A stretch of DNA of 64,000 nt from Aphrophora alni (taxonomy: Eukaryota; Arthropoda; Insecta; Hemiptera; Aphrophoridae), in NCBI GenBank assembly GCA_963513935.1, contig OY740768.1, positions 42,092,368 through 42,156,367 of the forward strand, written 5' to 3'. Below are positions 1-13,455 of this stretch, one piece after another. Numbering within the stretch: position 1 is the first letter of the stretch; every line of letters begins with the position of its first letter. Both the position numbers and the translations under genes were made by a program. The notes under the pieces were generated by a model. It did not search any database. It was given only the letters and a program-made list of their open reading frames with translations, and had not been told where the DNA came from.

Positions 1-733
1 TAACGCAAGGAATGGCAGAAATTTGTGTTAAAAGTTAGTCTTTTAATACTATTGTAATTGGTAGGAAGGATAATTACCATGAATTGTTTTAGAATTTTAA
101 AACACCTTGTCAAAATTAGGGAAGGAGCAAAATTTTTTCTTTTGTTGGTCCTAGCAGCTTCAAAATACACTATAACAGCAAAGTACGTGTAGTATTATAA
201 TCAACAAATAAATATCTTTAATTTGGTGTCCTGTTTTTCTAAACATTACACACACAGATTGTTAAGTTGTGTTAGGTTGATTCAAAATGGGGATTATATT
301 ACTAACAGTGGCACTTCTGCTTCAGTTTTATTTTTCCTTTCCTCTCAATATTTAACTTGCTGATCAGCCAACTATATCTATATTTTTTCAAAAAACCGAA
401 TCACACTGGTTGTCTACTATTTAAAGGATAATCAATACACATAATTTATTTAAACTTGGTAACAAATCAAACTTGGTAAACAAATATTTCAATATTTTAT
501 CATCAATTGTATAAAAATATGCATTGCCATAGATTTGTATACTCTCATAATTTCATACAAATGCTAAACAAAAATTTGTGTATTAACATGATTTAGTAGT
601 CGCTGTCTGGAGCGTATGCCCCCTCCTGCCTCCTTTTAGATTCAGATTTAGAAAGAACAAGATATATATACACACACAACATATACTGTACTTTACTTCC
701 AGTTTGTTATATATTTATAAATTTATGTTGCAG
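1..733. other. AT-rich non-coding stretch, probably intron
   Basis: No ORF, RNA gene or mobile element is recognised. The last bases (about 700-733) end in a plausible 3' splice site, TTATGTTGCAG, ahead of the candidate exon at 734. Confidence 0.4.
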
Positions 734-780
734 GAAAACATTGATACTCTTGGAGACGAGATAACAAGGCTAACTCAACG
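734..780 (+). CDS. candidate internal exon of a coiled-coil protein gene
   Basis: Seen: an AG acceptor at 732-733 (TTATGTTGCAG), then 47 nt reading ENIDTLGDEITRLTQ plus two bases, then a GT at 781-782 (ACG|GTATCC). The donor is weak. The two leftover bases CG join the first A of the exon at 11950 to make an Arg codon, and the heptad pattern carries across that junction: I3, I10 and then L17 at a; L6, L13 and then I20 at d. If the donor is not used, the frame stays open to a TAG at 794-796 and this would instead be a last exon of 63 nt. I do not recognise the protein. Inference: part of a + strand host gene whose other exons lie outside the window or are hidden in it. The evidence is splice signals, phase and heptads only, with no homology. 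Confidence 0.4.
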
Positions 781-1925
781 GTATCCCAAATCATAGCATG
801 GTACTATAAGGCACAGTAATTAAATAATAATTAATTAGTTGATAAACTAATTTGTATATATTTCCTTAAATATTGTATTATTTTATAAAAAATTGTCAGA
901 AATATGAAATGCTAAAGACACATCTAAAGCGTTTGTAGTCAGCCATAGAAAGTTATTAGATGTTCAAACTAAATTCCAAAAGGGAAGAAAGAAGGTCTGT
1001 TTGGTTAGATTAATTCCTACAAAAATCCTTAATATTATAGTATTTATATTATAAATCAGTAGATAGTTATTTACACTTTACACATGTATATTACATATAA
1101 TGCCAAGACTGATAAATCGGCTTTAGTATTATAATTCAATATCATATGTACTTAACTTGAAATTAATATTGTCATTTTGGGGGATTTCCTAAAATCTAAA
1201 AAACAATTTATATTTCTTAAGTTAATAGAAACTATTGTCTCATTTTATTTTTCTATTTAATTTTGATCAGTTTATAATGATGTTATGTTTTTAAGGCCAA
1301 AAATATTAGCAACCATTAATTTTATAGTCATTCTACAGCTCGAACTTACTGTAGGCAAACATAGTTTTAGTTCTAGTCAAGTTATTGATAAAATAAACTG
1401 TTCAAAAAATATTTATACTGTATAATATAAATACAAAGAAAGGCATTATACATTATTTATCATTTATACATTATTGTAATTAACGAAAGGCAAAATATGA
1501 ACTTAATTTTAACATGTCTAGTGATTATCTGTTAATGTGATTACCCTAAATATAGGTAAGGTTAGATGTACCCACACTTTTGATTTTCTCTCTAGCTAAA
1601 CAAAATTTCCTTTTTAAAACGCTATTTGCATCCATGATCTAGAGCTTTATCCAAACTTAACCTGAAATGTTAGGTAGTTTTGAAATTAATTACAGTAGTA
1701 ACAGTTACTTATATTATAAATTATCAATAACAATGTGAACTAGGTTAGCTTGTCAACTTTCCTGTACACAATATATTCCATTCTGGAATGTAAAAGTAAT
1801 CATGCGACTATATCCTTCAACCATTTGTGGCCTGAGTGTAGAGCTTAAAACAGTTGTATTTATACTTATATACTTCTTATTTCTTGTTACATGCATCTAA
1901 TATAATCCCATATCAATGGCACTAT
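781..1925. other. AT-rich non-coding stretch
   Basis: About 75% AT by eye, with no ORF above 60 codons and no recognisable repeat boundary. It is probably intron if the flanking exon calls are right. Confidence 0.4.
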
Positions 1926-3560
1926 GCATATCACAATTGACCAGCCACCTTAAACAGTTTCTTGTTGCGCAGTAAATTTCTTAGTTTCTCCTCCTTCTCG
2001 AAGTATCTAGCTGCTCTGTTAGCTTGTACAGGATTCTTTTAGTGTTTACAGTTTAGTAATATGTGCTCAAGCGTTTCAATTCTGAAATTACATTTTTTCA
2101 CAAGGAGGAATTGGTCAAGTTGAATCTATGTACTCCTCTGTTATGCCCTGTTCTTGCTCTAGATATGAATGTTTGTGTCTGTAAGTCAATATTGTTTTAT
2201 ATTCCAATTGATCATTGGGTTCTGGTTGGATGACGAAAAAACCGACCTGAGATGCATTCCAATCTTCCCTCCAAATATTGTTATGCATTTGTTTAATTTT
2301 ATTTAAGCCAGATGTTAAAATGTCCAATGTTTGGGGTTTTGGCGTCATACTTGCTGCCAGTCTTGCTACTTAATCCCCATTCTCATTCCCTTTTAGTTTG
2401 AATGTCTGAGAATCCATTATAAGCTTATTTCTTTATTCAAGTAGCAGATGTATGTTCTGGGCATATTAAAAATATGAAGATGGCTTGTAGGATGAAATTG
2501 CCTGTAATAATGATTTGGAGTCGAACATTATGCAGATCTTCATGGCTGACAGATCAATGCAAAACTATAGAGCCGCATATAGTTCCAATAGTTCAGTTTC
2601 CATGTTTGATGATGATGTCGATGAAACAAAATATTCAAGATTCAAATCTGGAACAAACACACCAGAGTCAGATTAATTATTAATGGAGTCCATTGAACCC
2701 ATCTGTGTAAATAAGATGATTGATATTAATTTGGAATTTATCATATTCATGGTGACTTGTCTCAGTTTTTCTGAATGTTCTTTTTTTTTTGTTAATTCAC
2801 CAGGATAGGACCAAGGTGAAATTGGGTTGACAGGTGTAATTTCTTTAGATCCATATATTTCTTGAATTGATGGGTTCGTTCTAAAGGCAAGTGACTGGTT
2901 GTAAATTTACTGGTTGCTATAGAGTTGTTTGAGGGTCTGTGTATTTGATAAAGCTTTGACTTTAAACAATTGGATACAGCTAATCTCTCTGATAAACAAT
3001 ATAACGGGAGCACATCAAGTTTTATTTGCATTGTTATAACAGATGTAATTTTTGGGCACTGTGGCTCCAGGTTTTCTTGGCCACATCTTCAACAGGTTGT
3101 CTTTTTAATATTAGTTGTAATATTAAACATTATTTAATATGTTGTTATATGTTATTGTCATATATTATGTTATATGTCAGATAATGTTGTAATATGTTTG
3201 TTCCATAGCAATTTTTCATCAATGATTATTCTTAGAATTTTTGGGTCACTGTTGTACTTCATTTTAAACCTGTCTAGTGTTAACATTGGTTTAAACAGTT
3301 TAACTTTATATCTTCTTGTAAAAATCGTAAATGTGAAAAGTTTAAATACCACTTAATGACCCATTTACATAGTTACTTTAGAGCTTTTACTTCTAAAGTC
3401 TCATCCTTGTGACTGGTCCAAATTGTAATACCATCTGCATAGATGGTTAGGTTTCATTGATAAATCTTACATTACATTTAAGAGGATTGGATGATTGGAT
3501 GTAGTACAGAACCCTGTGGTATGCATTGTTAATGCCATTAGCCTCAGATGTTTGTTGATT
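1926..3560 (-). pseudogene. dead jockey-like non-LTR retrotransposon ORF2 fragment
   Basis: Read on the minus strand from 3560 downward, the conceptual protein is that of a LINE reverse transcriptase. A QGSVL-type box lies near 3510-3530. The catalytic box near 3430-3452 reads IYADGITIW where an active enzyme has YADD, so the second Asp is replaced by Gly. The thumb segment at 3170-3352 includes IIDEKLLWNKHI, matching the family pattern LGVxxDxxLxWxxHI. Downstream, 2115-2348 carries the YRHKHSYL-type C-terminal tail after the RNase H region. Frameshifts and stops separate these pieces, and neither the 5' part (endonuclease, fingers) nor an obvious poly(A) tail is present. Jockey-like placement is from motif memory; another RT clade with the same tail is possible. 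It is inactive. Confidence 0.72.
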
Positions 3561-6500
3561 AATTTTTACTTTTTCTGTTTTGTTATTCAATGTTATGTTA
3601 AAACAGGAATATTTTATTCATAAAGGTAAATGATTAGTCACACAAATGTAGTATAGGAAAAATATGTTCTTATTGCTATAGGATCCCGGCAGCTAAGTCA
3701 TTTTTACAATCTCTACTTAAAATATCCTGTCAAAATCCCCAAAAAGATTCTGGATTTATGTTTTTAAATTCCCGCATTATGGTTATCTTAAATAACAACC
3801 TTTGGTTAAGTTTGCTACATAACAAGAAATAAAGTAATATTCTAAGATGAATAAAATTAATTGAGTTTTCTTAAATTTTCAATTTTATTTTATTTAAACT
3901 TTGTTTTAATTTCAAGTATATTTGTATTAATAATTATACTTAATACATATCTTAGATAGATGTGTTATTGACTTTAAAATTATAGCCCCACTAAGTTTGA
4001 AAGGAGTTGTATGTTGTAACTTAAGCCGACATTTTTTTAAAATGTTGAGTCTTGTGTCCTAAAATATGTCATTCAAATTTGTATGTATTTAAATTAATGG
4101 AAGATAAAATTTTCTTGTAGTTGTTCTAAAGAGCACATTTTTTTATGTAATGTTTTCAATTAGTCATAATATCTTTTTATTTTTTTAAAAAATTACATGC
4201 TTTTTAAACAATTTTTTGAGAATAACTTCTAATCTGTATTTTTTAACTTATCGTTTACAGCTATAAAATTTGTATTCAATGATACTGATCTTTGTTTTCT
4301 ACAGTAAAAATAAGAGTGGTGGCGAAAAATGTAATTGTTAACAGAGCATAACTATATAATTAGGGAAGTTCACATAGTACTGGATGTAGGAATCTTTTTT
4401 CTTTCTTTTTTTAAATGAGTTTGTAAACATACAATTTCATAAGAAGTATTTTAATTGATGTTTTGTAAGATATTAATGTTATATGTTGAAAAGTGAAGGA
4501 CATTTTAACATAACATGGGTTTCTATTGTGTTGTAATTAAGAAATACTTTATTAATCATGTTATATATTGACATTCAAAGTTTAATTTTAGTTGTTTTTA
4601 TCTTAATTGTATATTTTAAGTAGGTAGATAAAATGTATATAATCAGTAGTAGTCACTATTAAGTCAGTAGTTGTTAAAAAGGAAGCTCAGTAAGTCACCA
4701 ATATTTCTTAATCTTTTCTCCACTCTTTTGCAGTGTATAATTATTTATATTTTGTAGAGCATATTTAGTTTTTTCTTAAATTTTATTTTTGTAATTGTTT
4801 TTATTGGGCTACCTCGATCTTAGAAAAAGAGAGAATAAACTTTGAAGTATTAGTATTTACAATAACAATAAAACTAACAAACACCATATTAACAATAAAT
4901 ATAAACCATTAATTATTCAGATTAAAATTTCTAAAATGAAATACACTTTTACTATAAAGAAACATAATGTTGTAATTATTACTCATCAGCTATCATTATT
5001 CACAAATATGTATTAAAATTTATGTTTCATGAAATTAATAGATCTTGGAATATATTTTGATATTTGACAGGTCAGCCAAAAATTTCATCCAGATAACATT
5101 TTCTTTGGGAGAGTATTGACTAAATCTTGAAGTTGGATTGCCTTTATCCATTGTAATCCAAAATGGATCTGTTGTGGAAAATATCTTAGACCTAACCCGA
5201 ATTCCTCTCTAGGAGCCTTGGAATCAGCGCCCTCAATGAATCCAGGATTGATTCATCAAAGGTACTTCCAAATATTCTGAGTCTCTGTCAAGTACTCACT
5301 TCATACTCAAACTGAAGGTGTTCTGACATCTTTGTTCGAAAGATACAGAACTAACAGACATTTTGTTCTACCAACCACAATTTTGTTAGGTTCTCAATGG
5401 GCAGTGTACAGTTAGGTCTGTTAAGACCTATTAGCAGCCTCTTCAAAGAGAGATAATTTATTGCCTTAAACTTAGAGAACAGGATAGTTCCACCTAGTCT
5501 GCTAAACCCAGTAATTTTCATCCAGTGGAGGGACCCACAGTTATCAGTTCTCAATTATTCCACATTCCTTAGTAGCCTTTTGAATAATCCAGAGAAAAGT
5601 TCTGCAGCATAAAAGGGTCTTTGTTCGATCTCCAATAAAACAATCAATATTTAAAATTTAAACTTTCTTATTATGTTTTTTTAATTTTCGTATATCGCAC
5701 AGCTCATTTGTCCAAGCTCAGTTTACATTTTGAATGCAACAGTTATGATATATGGATTAATAGGTTGCAAGCGAGAGCAACACCGCAAGGCATAGGTATC
5801 AAGGCATAGGTATGGCTTGATGTGTAGTTTTACCAATTGTGTAATACAGGCCAATTTGTTGAGGCAACACTCAACTCCTCATAAACTGTCTTATGTGTCT
5901 TTAGCCTATATAACCAGATATTAATGCCAGAGATGTTAATCAATTAATAAAACTCACAATTAACTAGTATGTAGTGTTTCTAGTACAATTGTAATTTCAT
6001 TAAGCGAATCTACCTTGTCAACCCCAATTTTACTGCTATCTATGACATCATTTGTGCTTTGTTATTAGGTGTGTAAGAAAATATATGAAAAGAAGCTTTT
6101 ATCTGTCATAAGTTTTGAAACAACTCAGATGGAATCTTACGTTTACCTTAATTGTACCTAACAATATCAGTTTGTATTTAGTGAAGGAGTAAGAGATGGT
6201 ACACATAAATCAAATTATTATTTGAAACACTCCTACCAGTTCCATAATTTGGTTACTGCATTCTTTTTACTACAGACAATCTAAATTGTGTTTATTTTAT
6301 CTAGCCCTTTTGGCTGCTTGCCTATAAATTTCTACGTTTGAAATAACAGTATTTTGACATAACATAGTGCAAATAATATCATATTTGCTTAGTTTTATGG
6401 AACGTATTGGTTGAAATTACATTTTCCTCTAAATCTTAAAGCATCTAGTTAGTTCACCTGTCAGACTCTATGACATGGTATGGTTTGTTTTAATTTTTTT

Positions 6501-7687
6501 TAAATAAAATTTAATGGTTTGTGAGAATGATATTTTATTTCGAGACAAGAAATGTGAGAATTTTCAATATTTTAATTTTTTATTTTGAAGCAATATCGAG
6601 AAATTTTCAACACAAGTTATCAAGATAGAGAAAAACTGAGAGTACAAGAGAGAACGAAAGTTGTATTGCCGAGATGAATACGAGAGTGAGATAGAGAATT
6701 TTCATTTACTGTTTTAATTAATTTAGGAAAAATAATGAATGCCTTAGTCATTACTGTTAAGCTAAATTATCTTGGATATACTAATAGGCCTTCAATTCTT
6801 ACAAATTTATTGTAGAGGCCTGTAATTCATTGGCTAAGAAAGCAAGCATATTACTCTTTTTTTAAGTGTTTTCGTAATTTGTAGATATTATTTGGTGGGT
6901 GAAGAAATAAATATTCATTATTACTTCAGACTTTGACAAAATTTCAAAGTAAATGACTAATTTATTAAAATATGCAGAGAAAATTCAAAGCTTTTGCCCT
7001 CTATAATAAAATTATCATATTTGATTTTTTCGTATGAAAACTTATTTCATTTTCTTAGATTAAATAATGTTCTGTATAACTGCCTTTTAATGGTCAAACA
7101 TTGTGTTCAAATTTAATGTGAAATGCCTAGTACATATTAATAAGACCTTAAATACCATAAGCCCTAGTATTTATTCCACTTATGAACTAAATAATATCTT
7201 GGAATTTAAATGCATTGATGAAGTGTAGTGTTAAAACTTGAAACTACATTAAAGTATTCTTTTTCTACAAACTGCATTTTACATTTTAGTATGATACTTC
7301 TACGAGAGAACTGATGGATGAACATTGATTTTATTGTTATTTGAGTAATTTTTAAATATATAACAGAATATAATTACAGTTAATTTAACGCTGTATACTG
7401 TATATTAAAATCTTACATTTCATTTCTCTTTTTTATTGATAATTGTAGAAACACTTGCCCACGATCATGCCAAGTTTGAGGTTATAAATCTACAGATTAA
7501 TTTATTAATTATGTCAAACTGTTTTTAATAGAAAACAATTTGATTTTTCGTCAAATAATTTTTGCACGAATAAACTTTGTCTTTGAATACATCATTAAAA
7601 TGGAACTATGCAAATTAAAGAAAAACTCAATACTTTAAAAATGAATCAGGAAATTATAGCCGAATCGAGAAACATTCATCCGAGAAA
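3561..7687. other. long AT-rich non-coding stretch
   Basis: No supported gene. Short direct repeats of AAGGCATAGGTAT occur at about 5787-5815. A sequence around 7211-7245 (ATTGATGA ... CTTGAAAC) weakly resembles the hammerhead-like repeats further on but lacks a good hairpin. The ORF at 5351-5554 (-) has no recognisable motif and is left out. Confidence 0.4.
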
Positions 7688-8591
7688 AGAATTTGTTCTT
7701 GGATTATTTTCTTAGCAAATGTGTCCGTTTTCCTGCAATTTCTGCCTTCAGCTTGTCAAATAATGATGCATAATATGCTCCGGTAATAGTTTTACTTTTT
7801 CAAGATGACCGATTAAAATAACTCCATGATTATCCCAGAAAATAGTCACCATCACTTTTCCAGTCAAAGGAACAACCTTTAAACTTAATGGAAGCCAATT
7901 CTCCCTTCTCAGTCCATTATTTTGACTATGTTTTTATTTCTGAAGTGAATTGCTGTATCCAAGTTTCATCTACAGTAATTAATAGGCGCCAAAACTCTGA
8001 TTTATTGATTCTAAACTGCGTCAACAGAGTGTTGGAAGTTTGCATTTAAACATTTTTTTGGTCCAATGTGAGCAAACGCGGCATCCAACATGCAGTCGGT
8101 TTTCTCCTGCCTAAATATTGATTCAATATGTGACACACACATTCTTTGGACATGTCCATAGTCTCTGCTATCTCTCTAACCTTAATTTGATGGTCTTCGA
8201 TCATCATTTGGTAAACTTGAGCGATGTTTTCGTCAGTTTTTGGCTATCCTGAACGTTTATCATCACCCAAACTGGTACGGCCATGTTTCAGTTCAGCTAC
8301 CCAAAATTTCACCGTGGTGCAGAGTCACTGTACCTAGCGTCCAACTCGTCTGTAGGCATATTGGCTTTCAAACTTAAATATTTAATGACAGCTCGATACT
8401 CAATTTTTTCCATTTTCATAAAACACTCACATCGACTCACTGAAACGATTGTCAACAACAACTGTGCATCCAAAATGGCTGCATTTTTTGTGAGTACTTA
8501 TCAACACATGCAGAAACATATTACCCAACTTTTATGGTCAAGAGCTGCCATTTTCATGTTTAGGTCGGAAACTTTTCAGACAACCTGTGTA
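7688..8591 (-). pseudogene. truncated mariner-family transposase
   Basis: On the minus strand an ATG at 8417-8419 (or 8411-8413) opens a protein starting like mariner transposases (MEKIEYRAVIKYLSLK). It is followed by the helix-turn-helix region near 8200-8330 (WVAELKHGRTS, then KVREIAE) and the first catalytic Asp in ITVDETWI near 7970. An FWDNHGVILI segment at about 7830 corresponds to the part before the second Asp. Several in-frame stops and at least one deletion, in the ESAP region, break the frame. The HQDNAP and third-Asp regions are absent because the copy ends near 7690. The upstream side finishes at 8573-8591 with TTTTCAGACAACCTGTGTA, which read on the minus strand looks like a mariner inverted end beside a TA target. 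It is dead. Confidence 0.8.
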
Positions 8592-9853
8592 TTTAATATC
8601 TCATTACATCTATAGTGGGTATGAGTAACATGGCCCTCACTCATCCGGGTAACTTGATGGACATTCATTTTGTACAATTAGTCAAGTTTCACTCTTTCTC
8701 CAGGCAATATATTGTAGTTTATTAATAAATTAGTTCTATAAACTTTAGAAAGAGAAAGTAAAACAAAATATATTATAAGAGTTGTGATTGTGGTGATAGA
8801 TGAGATGTTTGGAATTAAAAATTTAAATAAAAGGGGCAAGAGTTGTAAACGAAGGAGAAGTAAGGTATAATAAGTTGAAAGTTACTCAACATGTGGTCAT
8901 AAATAGTGGAAATAACTAAAATAAATATATAATGAAACTTATAAGAAGACTGTCTTGTGTCAAGCCAGGCAAATGAACAGGAGCAGTTTCGTAATTTCAT
9001 ATAATATATCCAACTTGTGTTGGCATCTTGTGGAAGTAGAAAAAACTATTAACACAACTGACTAAAAAAGTAAACTTACAATATAATTAATTCTAGTGAT
9101 GTAATATTCTGAAGTACAGATTATAATAAGTAAAATAACAAATGTAATTTCTAAAACTCAATGCAAAAGGGAATTTGATAATAATCTAGGTTTCATTTTC
9201 AATTATATCTTATTTCAGTTCCTTTATTATAACTTTATTATTTAATTTTATTATAACTGCCTATACACATTTGGACCATTCCAGATCTGCCATAATAAAA
9301 AATCAGGGGATTAGAGGTAAAACAACCCAAGTCCTCTGTTGCTAAGTTTAAGAAATATGGAAAAATAAAGGTGGTTTCTATTATTTAACTTAATTGCTTA
9401 CTTTTAGTTGCCTAAGTTTATAGCAATAATGTTTACCATGTTATTGGCTACACATTTACAAATGTATATATTTTTATTGGTAATTAATTATGTACAGTAG
9501 TTTTTTAAATAAAACATATTTTTAGTGCAGGGTTTGGGTTTTTTTTACAATAAACATTGATTTATGGTAAAAATATCTAAGTATTAAAAAAGACTGTAAA
9601 GAGTGGAATGAACACATCTAAACAAATCTTTTATTTAAGTAAAACCAAGCTGGCTAAAACTAAAATATCTATTAGATACATTGGTTACAAAAAATAAAAA
9701 TAAACTTTTTTACTATTAAGAATGTGATTTTCCAATTTCAAGTACAGACTTTGCTTATTGGAAGATACAGACCTTACTTATCAATAAGAAATCAGAATGA
9801 TTATATTCATTGTCTTCAGAAAATATTCTTTTGATCTTGGTTCTGTTGTTACA
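8592..9853. other. AT-rich non-coding stretch
   Basis: No gene or clear repeat recognised. The short ORF at 8815-9000 (-) has no motif. Confidence 0.4.
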
Positions 9854-10760
9854 TCAAGGGTTTTGAGTTTTGATCAACTTCATTAGCGAAAACCATTCGT
9901 GGTGTCCTTTTGGAATTACTACAGATTGACACAGTTTGAGATCTTTTTTTTTAGCCTCAGTTATTGGTACCTCACTGGTATAAAGTTGTTTAAGGCTTAT
10001 GTTCTTAGGCCTGTCAGTTAATTTTTTCATAAACATAGAATTTCATAAACTACCCTGGGATTGATAGCTAAACAAAAAATTTTTTTATAGGGTTGGTTTA
10101 GTTACATTTTTGTGTCTTTTTCCAATAGTAGTGGCTTTGCATAGCCACAGTTGACTCAATATGTGATTTAATCTTCTCTGTCCAATATTCATTAGTTTTA
10201 TTTCGGGAGTATCATTTCCTCTTTGGTCTTTTCCAATAAATGTACTGGTCATTTCTGACTTATTTGAGAAAGCTGTTTTTAACGGACCATTATTTGTACT
10301 GAGCATTGATAAAACAAATTTTATCAACTCATGTTTCTTTACCATCCTTCAAAAGCGTATAAACATAATTAAAGTTCTTTTCAAGGGTTTCTTCAACTAA
10401 TTCATTTCTTCTTTATTCAGTATCATTCTGTTTTACTCATGTTGGGATGAAATCCTTTTGCCGATCATATGAAGCAGCTATACAACATATTTGTTGGCAA
10501 TCTTTTTTTGTAAAATATTCACTACATTTATAAAAATATCTACTGTAGTCAACATTTAAAGTTTTTTTGTGCCATCTTTTTGTTCTTTTTAGATAGTAGG
10601 AAAGACCAGATTTTGTATTTAATTTGTTTTTATTAAGTTTCTAATTTATGGCAGATGATTTCCACTGTCGATTCCGTTCTTTACCAGGTTCTTGATTATC
10701 AGAATTAGTTATGTTAGCAGGTTGTTCAAACTACAATAAATCTAGTTCATTGTTTTTATC
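9854..10760 (-). pseudogene. broken gene of an uncharacterised insect repeat-associated protein family
   Basis: Read from 10760 down, three blocks appear in the order expected for a protein family found in many copies in insect genomes. First is an N-terminal basic block with WHKK and a Cys-rich stretch at 10440-10620. Next is an 86-codon block at 10085-10345 containing GKDQRGNDTP, where family members have a DxRGxH motif. Last is a 60-codon C-terminal block at 9854-10036 with VPITEAKKKDLKLC and VIPKGHHEWF. Stops and a missing middle (the HYxR and DxCxxC region) make it a pseudogene. I recognise the motif order but know no established function; a transposon-derived origin is inference. The C-terminal block ends at a natural-looking stop. 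Confidence 0.55.
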
Positions 10761-11949
10761 ATTGGAGCTATCTAGTATAAACCTCCATACCACAGAGGTG
10801 AGTCAGGCCTAGGTCATTTTCCAAAACTTTAAATAAATTTCACATGTCATTTCTTTAATTTGAGCTGTTTCATTGTTTTTGGCTAACTTGCACATTAACT
10901 CATTCTATTTCATCTTATAAAATAATAGAAATATCACCTACAAGTACTCAAAGCCATAAACTAACCATCATGTAAACACATTAGATTGGTTAATTGCATC
11001 AGCTAATTACCATTGTTTAGTATCTTTCTGTAGAAGTAAAACTACCTGAGTGCACTTAGGTACTTTGAACAATAGTTTTATTTCAAGAAAAAACATTCGT
11101 CCTTAAACTAAAATTACCTAAATGCACTTGAGTATTTTTACCTTGAAAAATATGGAATTTTTACCATAGGTAAATGAAACATTAATTGTAACTAATTTCC
11201 CAGTAACATTGGATTTGGGTATTTTGCCATAAATGGATCACAATAATATGTTCTACATTTGGTAGAATATGCCAATTTCTGAATAAATGGACTTGGGACT
11301 TAACCTCTAACCCCCCCCCATATGTATTAATAGATTTTTAATTATATTTATTGTCTGTAATTATTCCTTATTTTGTTGTTATTATCAATTTATATTAAAT
11401 ATTTACTCATAAAATAGTATAATGAATGAGTGAATTTGTTATTTTGTCTTGTATTTATATATATAATATGTTTGAATATATAGTATTAAAAAAAATGATA
11501 ATGTCTATTGACAATTGTAATATAATAAATGAATGTTTAAAGCTTCTTAACAACTGTATTTAATTTTAATCTACATTTGTTTTATACAGGATACTTCTAC
11601 TTCTAAAATTATGTTACTTTAAGTATCTTGTATGTTCATATCATAGTAATATCTTAAATGTTGTTTTTATTATTTTTTTTATATGCCTACTGTTTTGAGA
11701 AAAGAAATTTCATTAATAAATAAGATTTTCATTTAAAAATTAATGTAATTTGGAGCTTTTACGAGGTTTTTAAGATGGGATAGATATGTATGTTCTTACT
11801 ATAATATATAACATGTTCGTGGTTTTGTTTTTTGGTTGTTCTGCTTCTCAACTTTTACAAACTATCATTTGGTTTTCAGTGATATTTCATTGTAAATTGT
11901 ACTTTTATTCTGTCTATATTAGCCTATTTTTTAATTTGTGCTCTATTAG
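10761..11949. other. AT-rich non-coding stretch, probable intron
   Basis: A run of nine C occurs near 11312. The final ~30 bases form a pyrimidine-rich tract ending in CTCTATTAG, a good 3' splice site for the exon at 11950. Confidence 0.4.
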
Positions 11950-11995
11950 ACTTGAAGCTATCACAGCTCAAGTTGCTAAAGCTTTGTCTACTGTG
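11950..11995 (+). CDS. candidate internal exon of a coiled-coil protein gene
   Basis: Seen: pyrimidine-rich acceptor ending CTCTATTAG, 46 nt of coding-like sequence, then a strong donor (CTGTG|GTGAGA). Read in the phase set by the upstream candidate exon, the first A completes an Arg codon and the rest is LEAITAQVAKALSTV, ending exactly at a codon boundary. Heptad a positions here are L, V and V and d positions are I and A, continuing the register of exon 734-780. The next candidate (63964) starts in phase 0 as required, but a register shift there suggests that exons between are missing. The protein is not recognised. The base composition is less AT-rich than the flanks, which also favours real coding sequence. 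Confidence 0.5.
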
Positions 11996-13258
11996 GTGAG
12001 ATCTTAATGGCAATAGTATTCTATTCCATTTACTTCCTTATATTTCTTTTGCTATGGTAGTTTTTATCCTCATTAGTCTAGCTAGAATTATTTTAATTGT
12101 TTCTCTCTGTTCCTATTTAATAACTAATGAATGATACAACTACTTATTAGTTCCATCTAGTGGTAATAATGAATGACTTTTGATTTGATTATTAGATACG
12201 TTTTGAGTTAATTGGACTTTTGCAGTGTAAATCATGTTGGTGGTTACAATTGCAGTTTTTTGTGTTTGTGGATGTTATTATTTTAGATTAGTTAATTATT
12301 TTCAATAAATGTTCTTAGATCTGAAGATGAATTAAAACTAAACAACTTAAACATAATATAATTTAAAAAGTGTTTAATTCGTACCACTCGAAGGAATTGA
12401 TAAGTTATTTTCCTTTTTAAAACTTAGTAAAATTTAAATTATAGTGTTAACCATTGTTACTGTTGTTGGAAGTTGTACCAAGAGTGATCGATTAATTTAT
12501 CTTACATACTTTTGTTACAAATTTTATTATTATTATATATTGCTATGATGTTTCATAATCAAATTAAACACTGTTATTCACTACACACCGTTTTTATCTA
12601 CATACATGTGTGATTTAAGTAGTATATATGAATAAAGCGGGTTTAAAATTTGTGTTTATGAAGTGTACGGAAAGTAAAGAATGAGTGTTCATTCTGCTTA
12701 TAATTTGTGTTAGTTTAAGTACAATTTAGTTTTACAAACTATACAAGGTGTATATTGTTTGATATATTTGTATATATAAATATATATTGTATAAATTATT
12801 TAAATTTGTTTGTCATGCACATTTCAAGTAGGTATTATTCCTCTTCTTCTTTGAATTTTATTATTATTATTTTTTAACTTTAATATTTTTTTCTGTGTAG
12901 GTCATCTTTGCGTTTTTTTTATAGCAGGACTATAGCAGCAATTTGTTTCAACTTGGGCGAACTTTTATATGATCAATTAAATGTGTCTAATTTTTTTTCT
13001 TGTTTTCAAAATTTAGTGAAGTGCATAGAACCTTTCAGACGTTCTGTGCAACAAAAAATAGTGGCCATTTATTTTACATTAAGAGTGCAATAGTTTTGTA
13101 TTATCATTGCTGTTTTTATATCTTCAATTGATGCAATTTTTATATAATTTCCTGAATCTGTATATGCCTTCTAATATAGTTCTTCATTGAATCAAGTAGC
13201 TCCTACTCATCCAGGGGCTCATGTTTAGTGAGTATGAGTAGAAAATGATACACCTTGC
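11996..13258. other. AT-rich non-coding stretch
   Basis: No gene supported. The ORF at 12908-13093 lacks motifs and codon structure. A TCTGAAGATGA string at about 12319 resembles the start of the hammerhead-like repeats but has no matching hairpin. Confidence 0.4.
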
Positions 13259-13455
13259 TAGATCCTACACCTTTCTTCATCTAGTCTTGGGTTAGACCCT
13301 CTCTTTCATTTTTCCTTCAGGTCTCTTTTGTCCCAACTCATATTCTCTTCTGACCCTGGTGCTATTAAGAGCATTCTAGGGTTATTATGTTATGCTCTTT
13401 TTTATTTACCTTTTTGCCTTTAACATGGTAACTACTAGGCCGGTTAAAATTTACT
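13259..13455 (+). repeat. dispersed repeat family E, copy 1
   Basis: Begins with a block around CACCTTTCTTCATCTAGTC, continues with a CCCTCTCTTTCATTT tract and GACCCTGGTGCTATTA, and runs out through TATGCTCTTTT to a GGTAACTA tail. The same order of blocks recurs at 15868, 24885 (twice), 45535, 49935 (minus) and 61955. No ORF. It could be a SINE or the 3' end of a LINE; no A/B-box promoter is visible. Confidence 0.65.

Noticed and set aside
12319..12350. TCTGAAGATGA as another hammerhead-like core
   Set aside because: The following bases form no stem, and no GAAA plus closing stem is found at the right distance.
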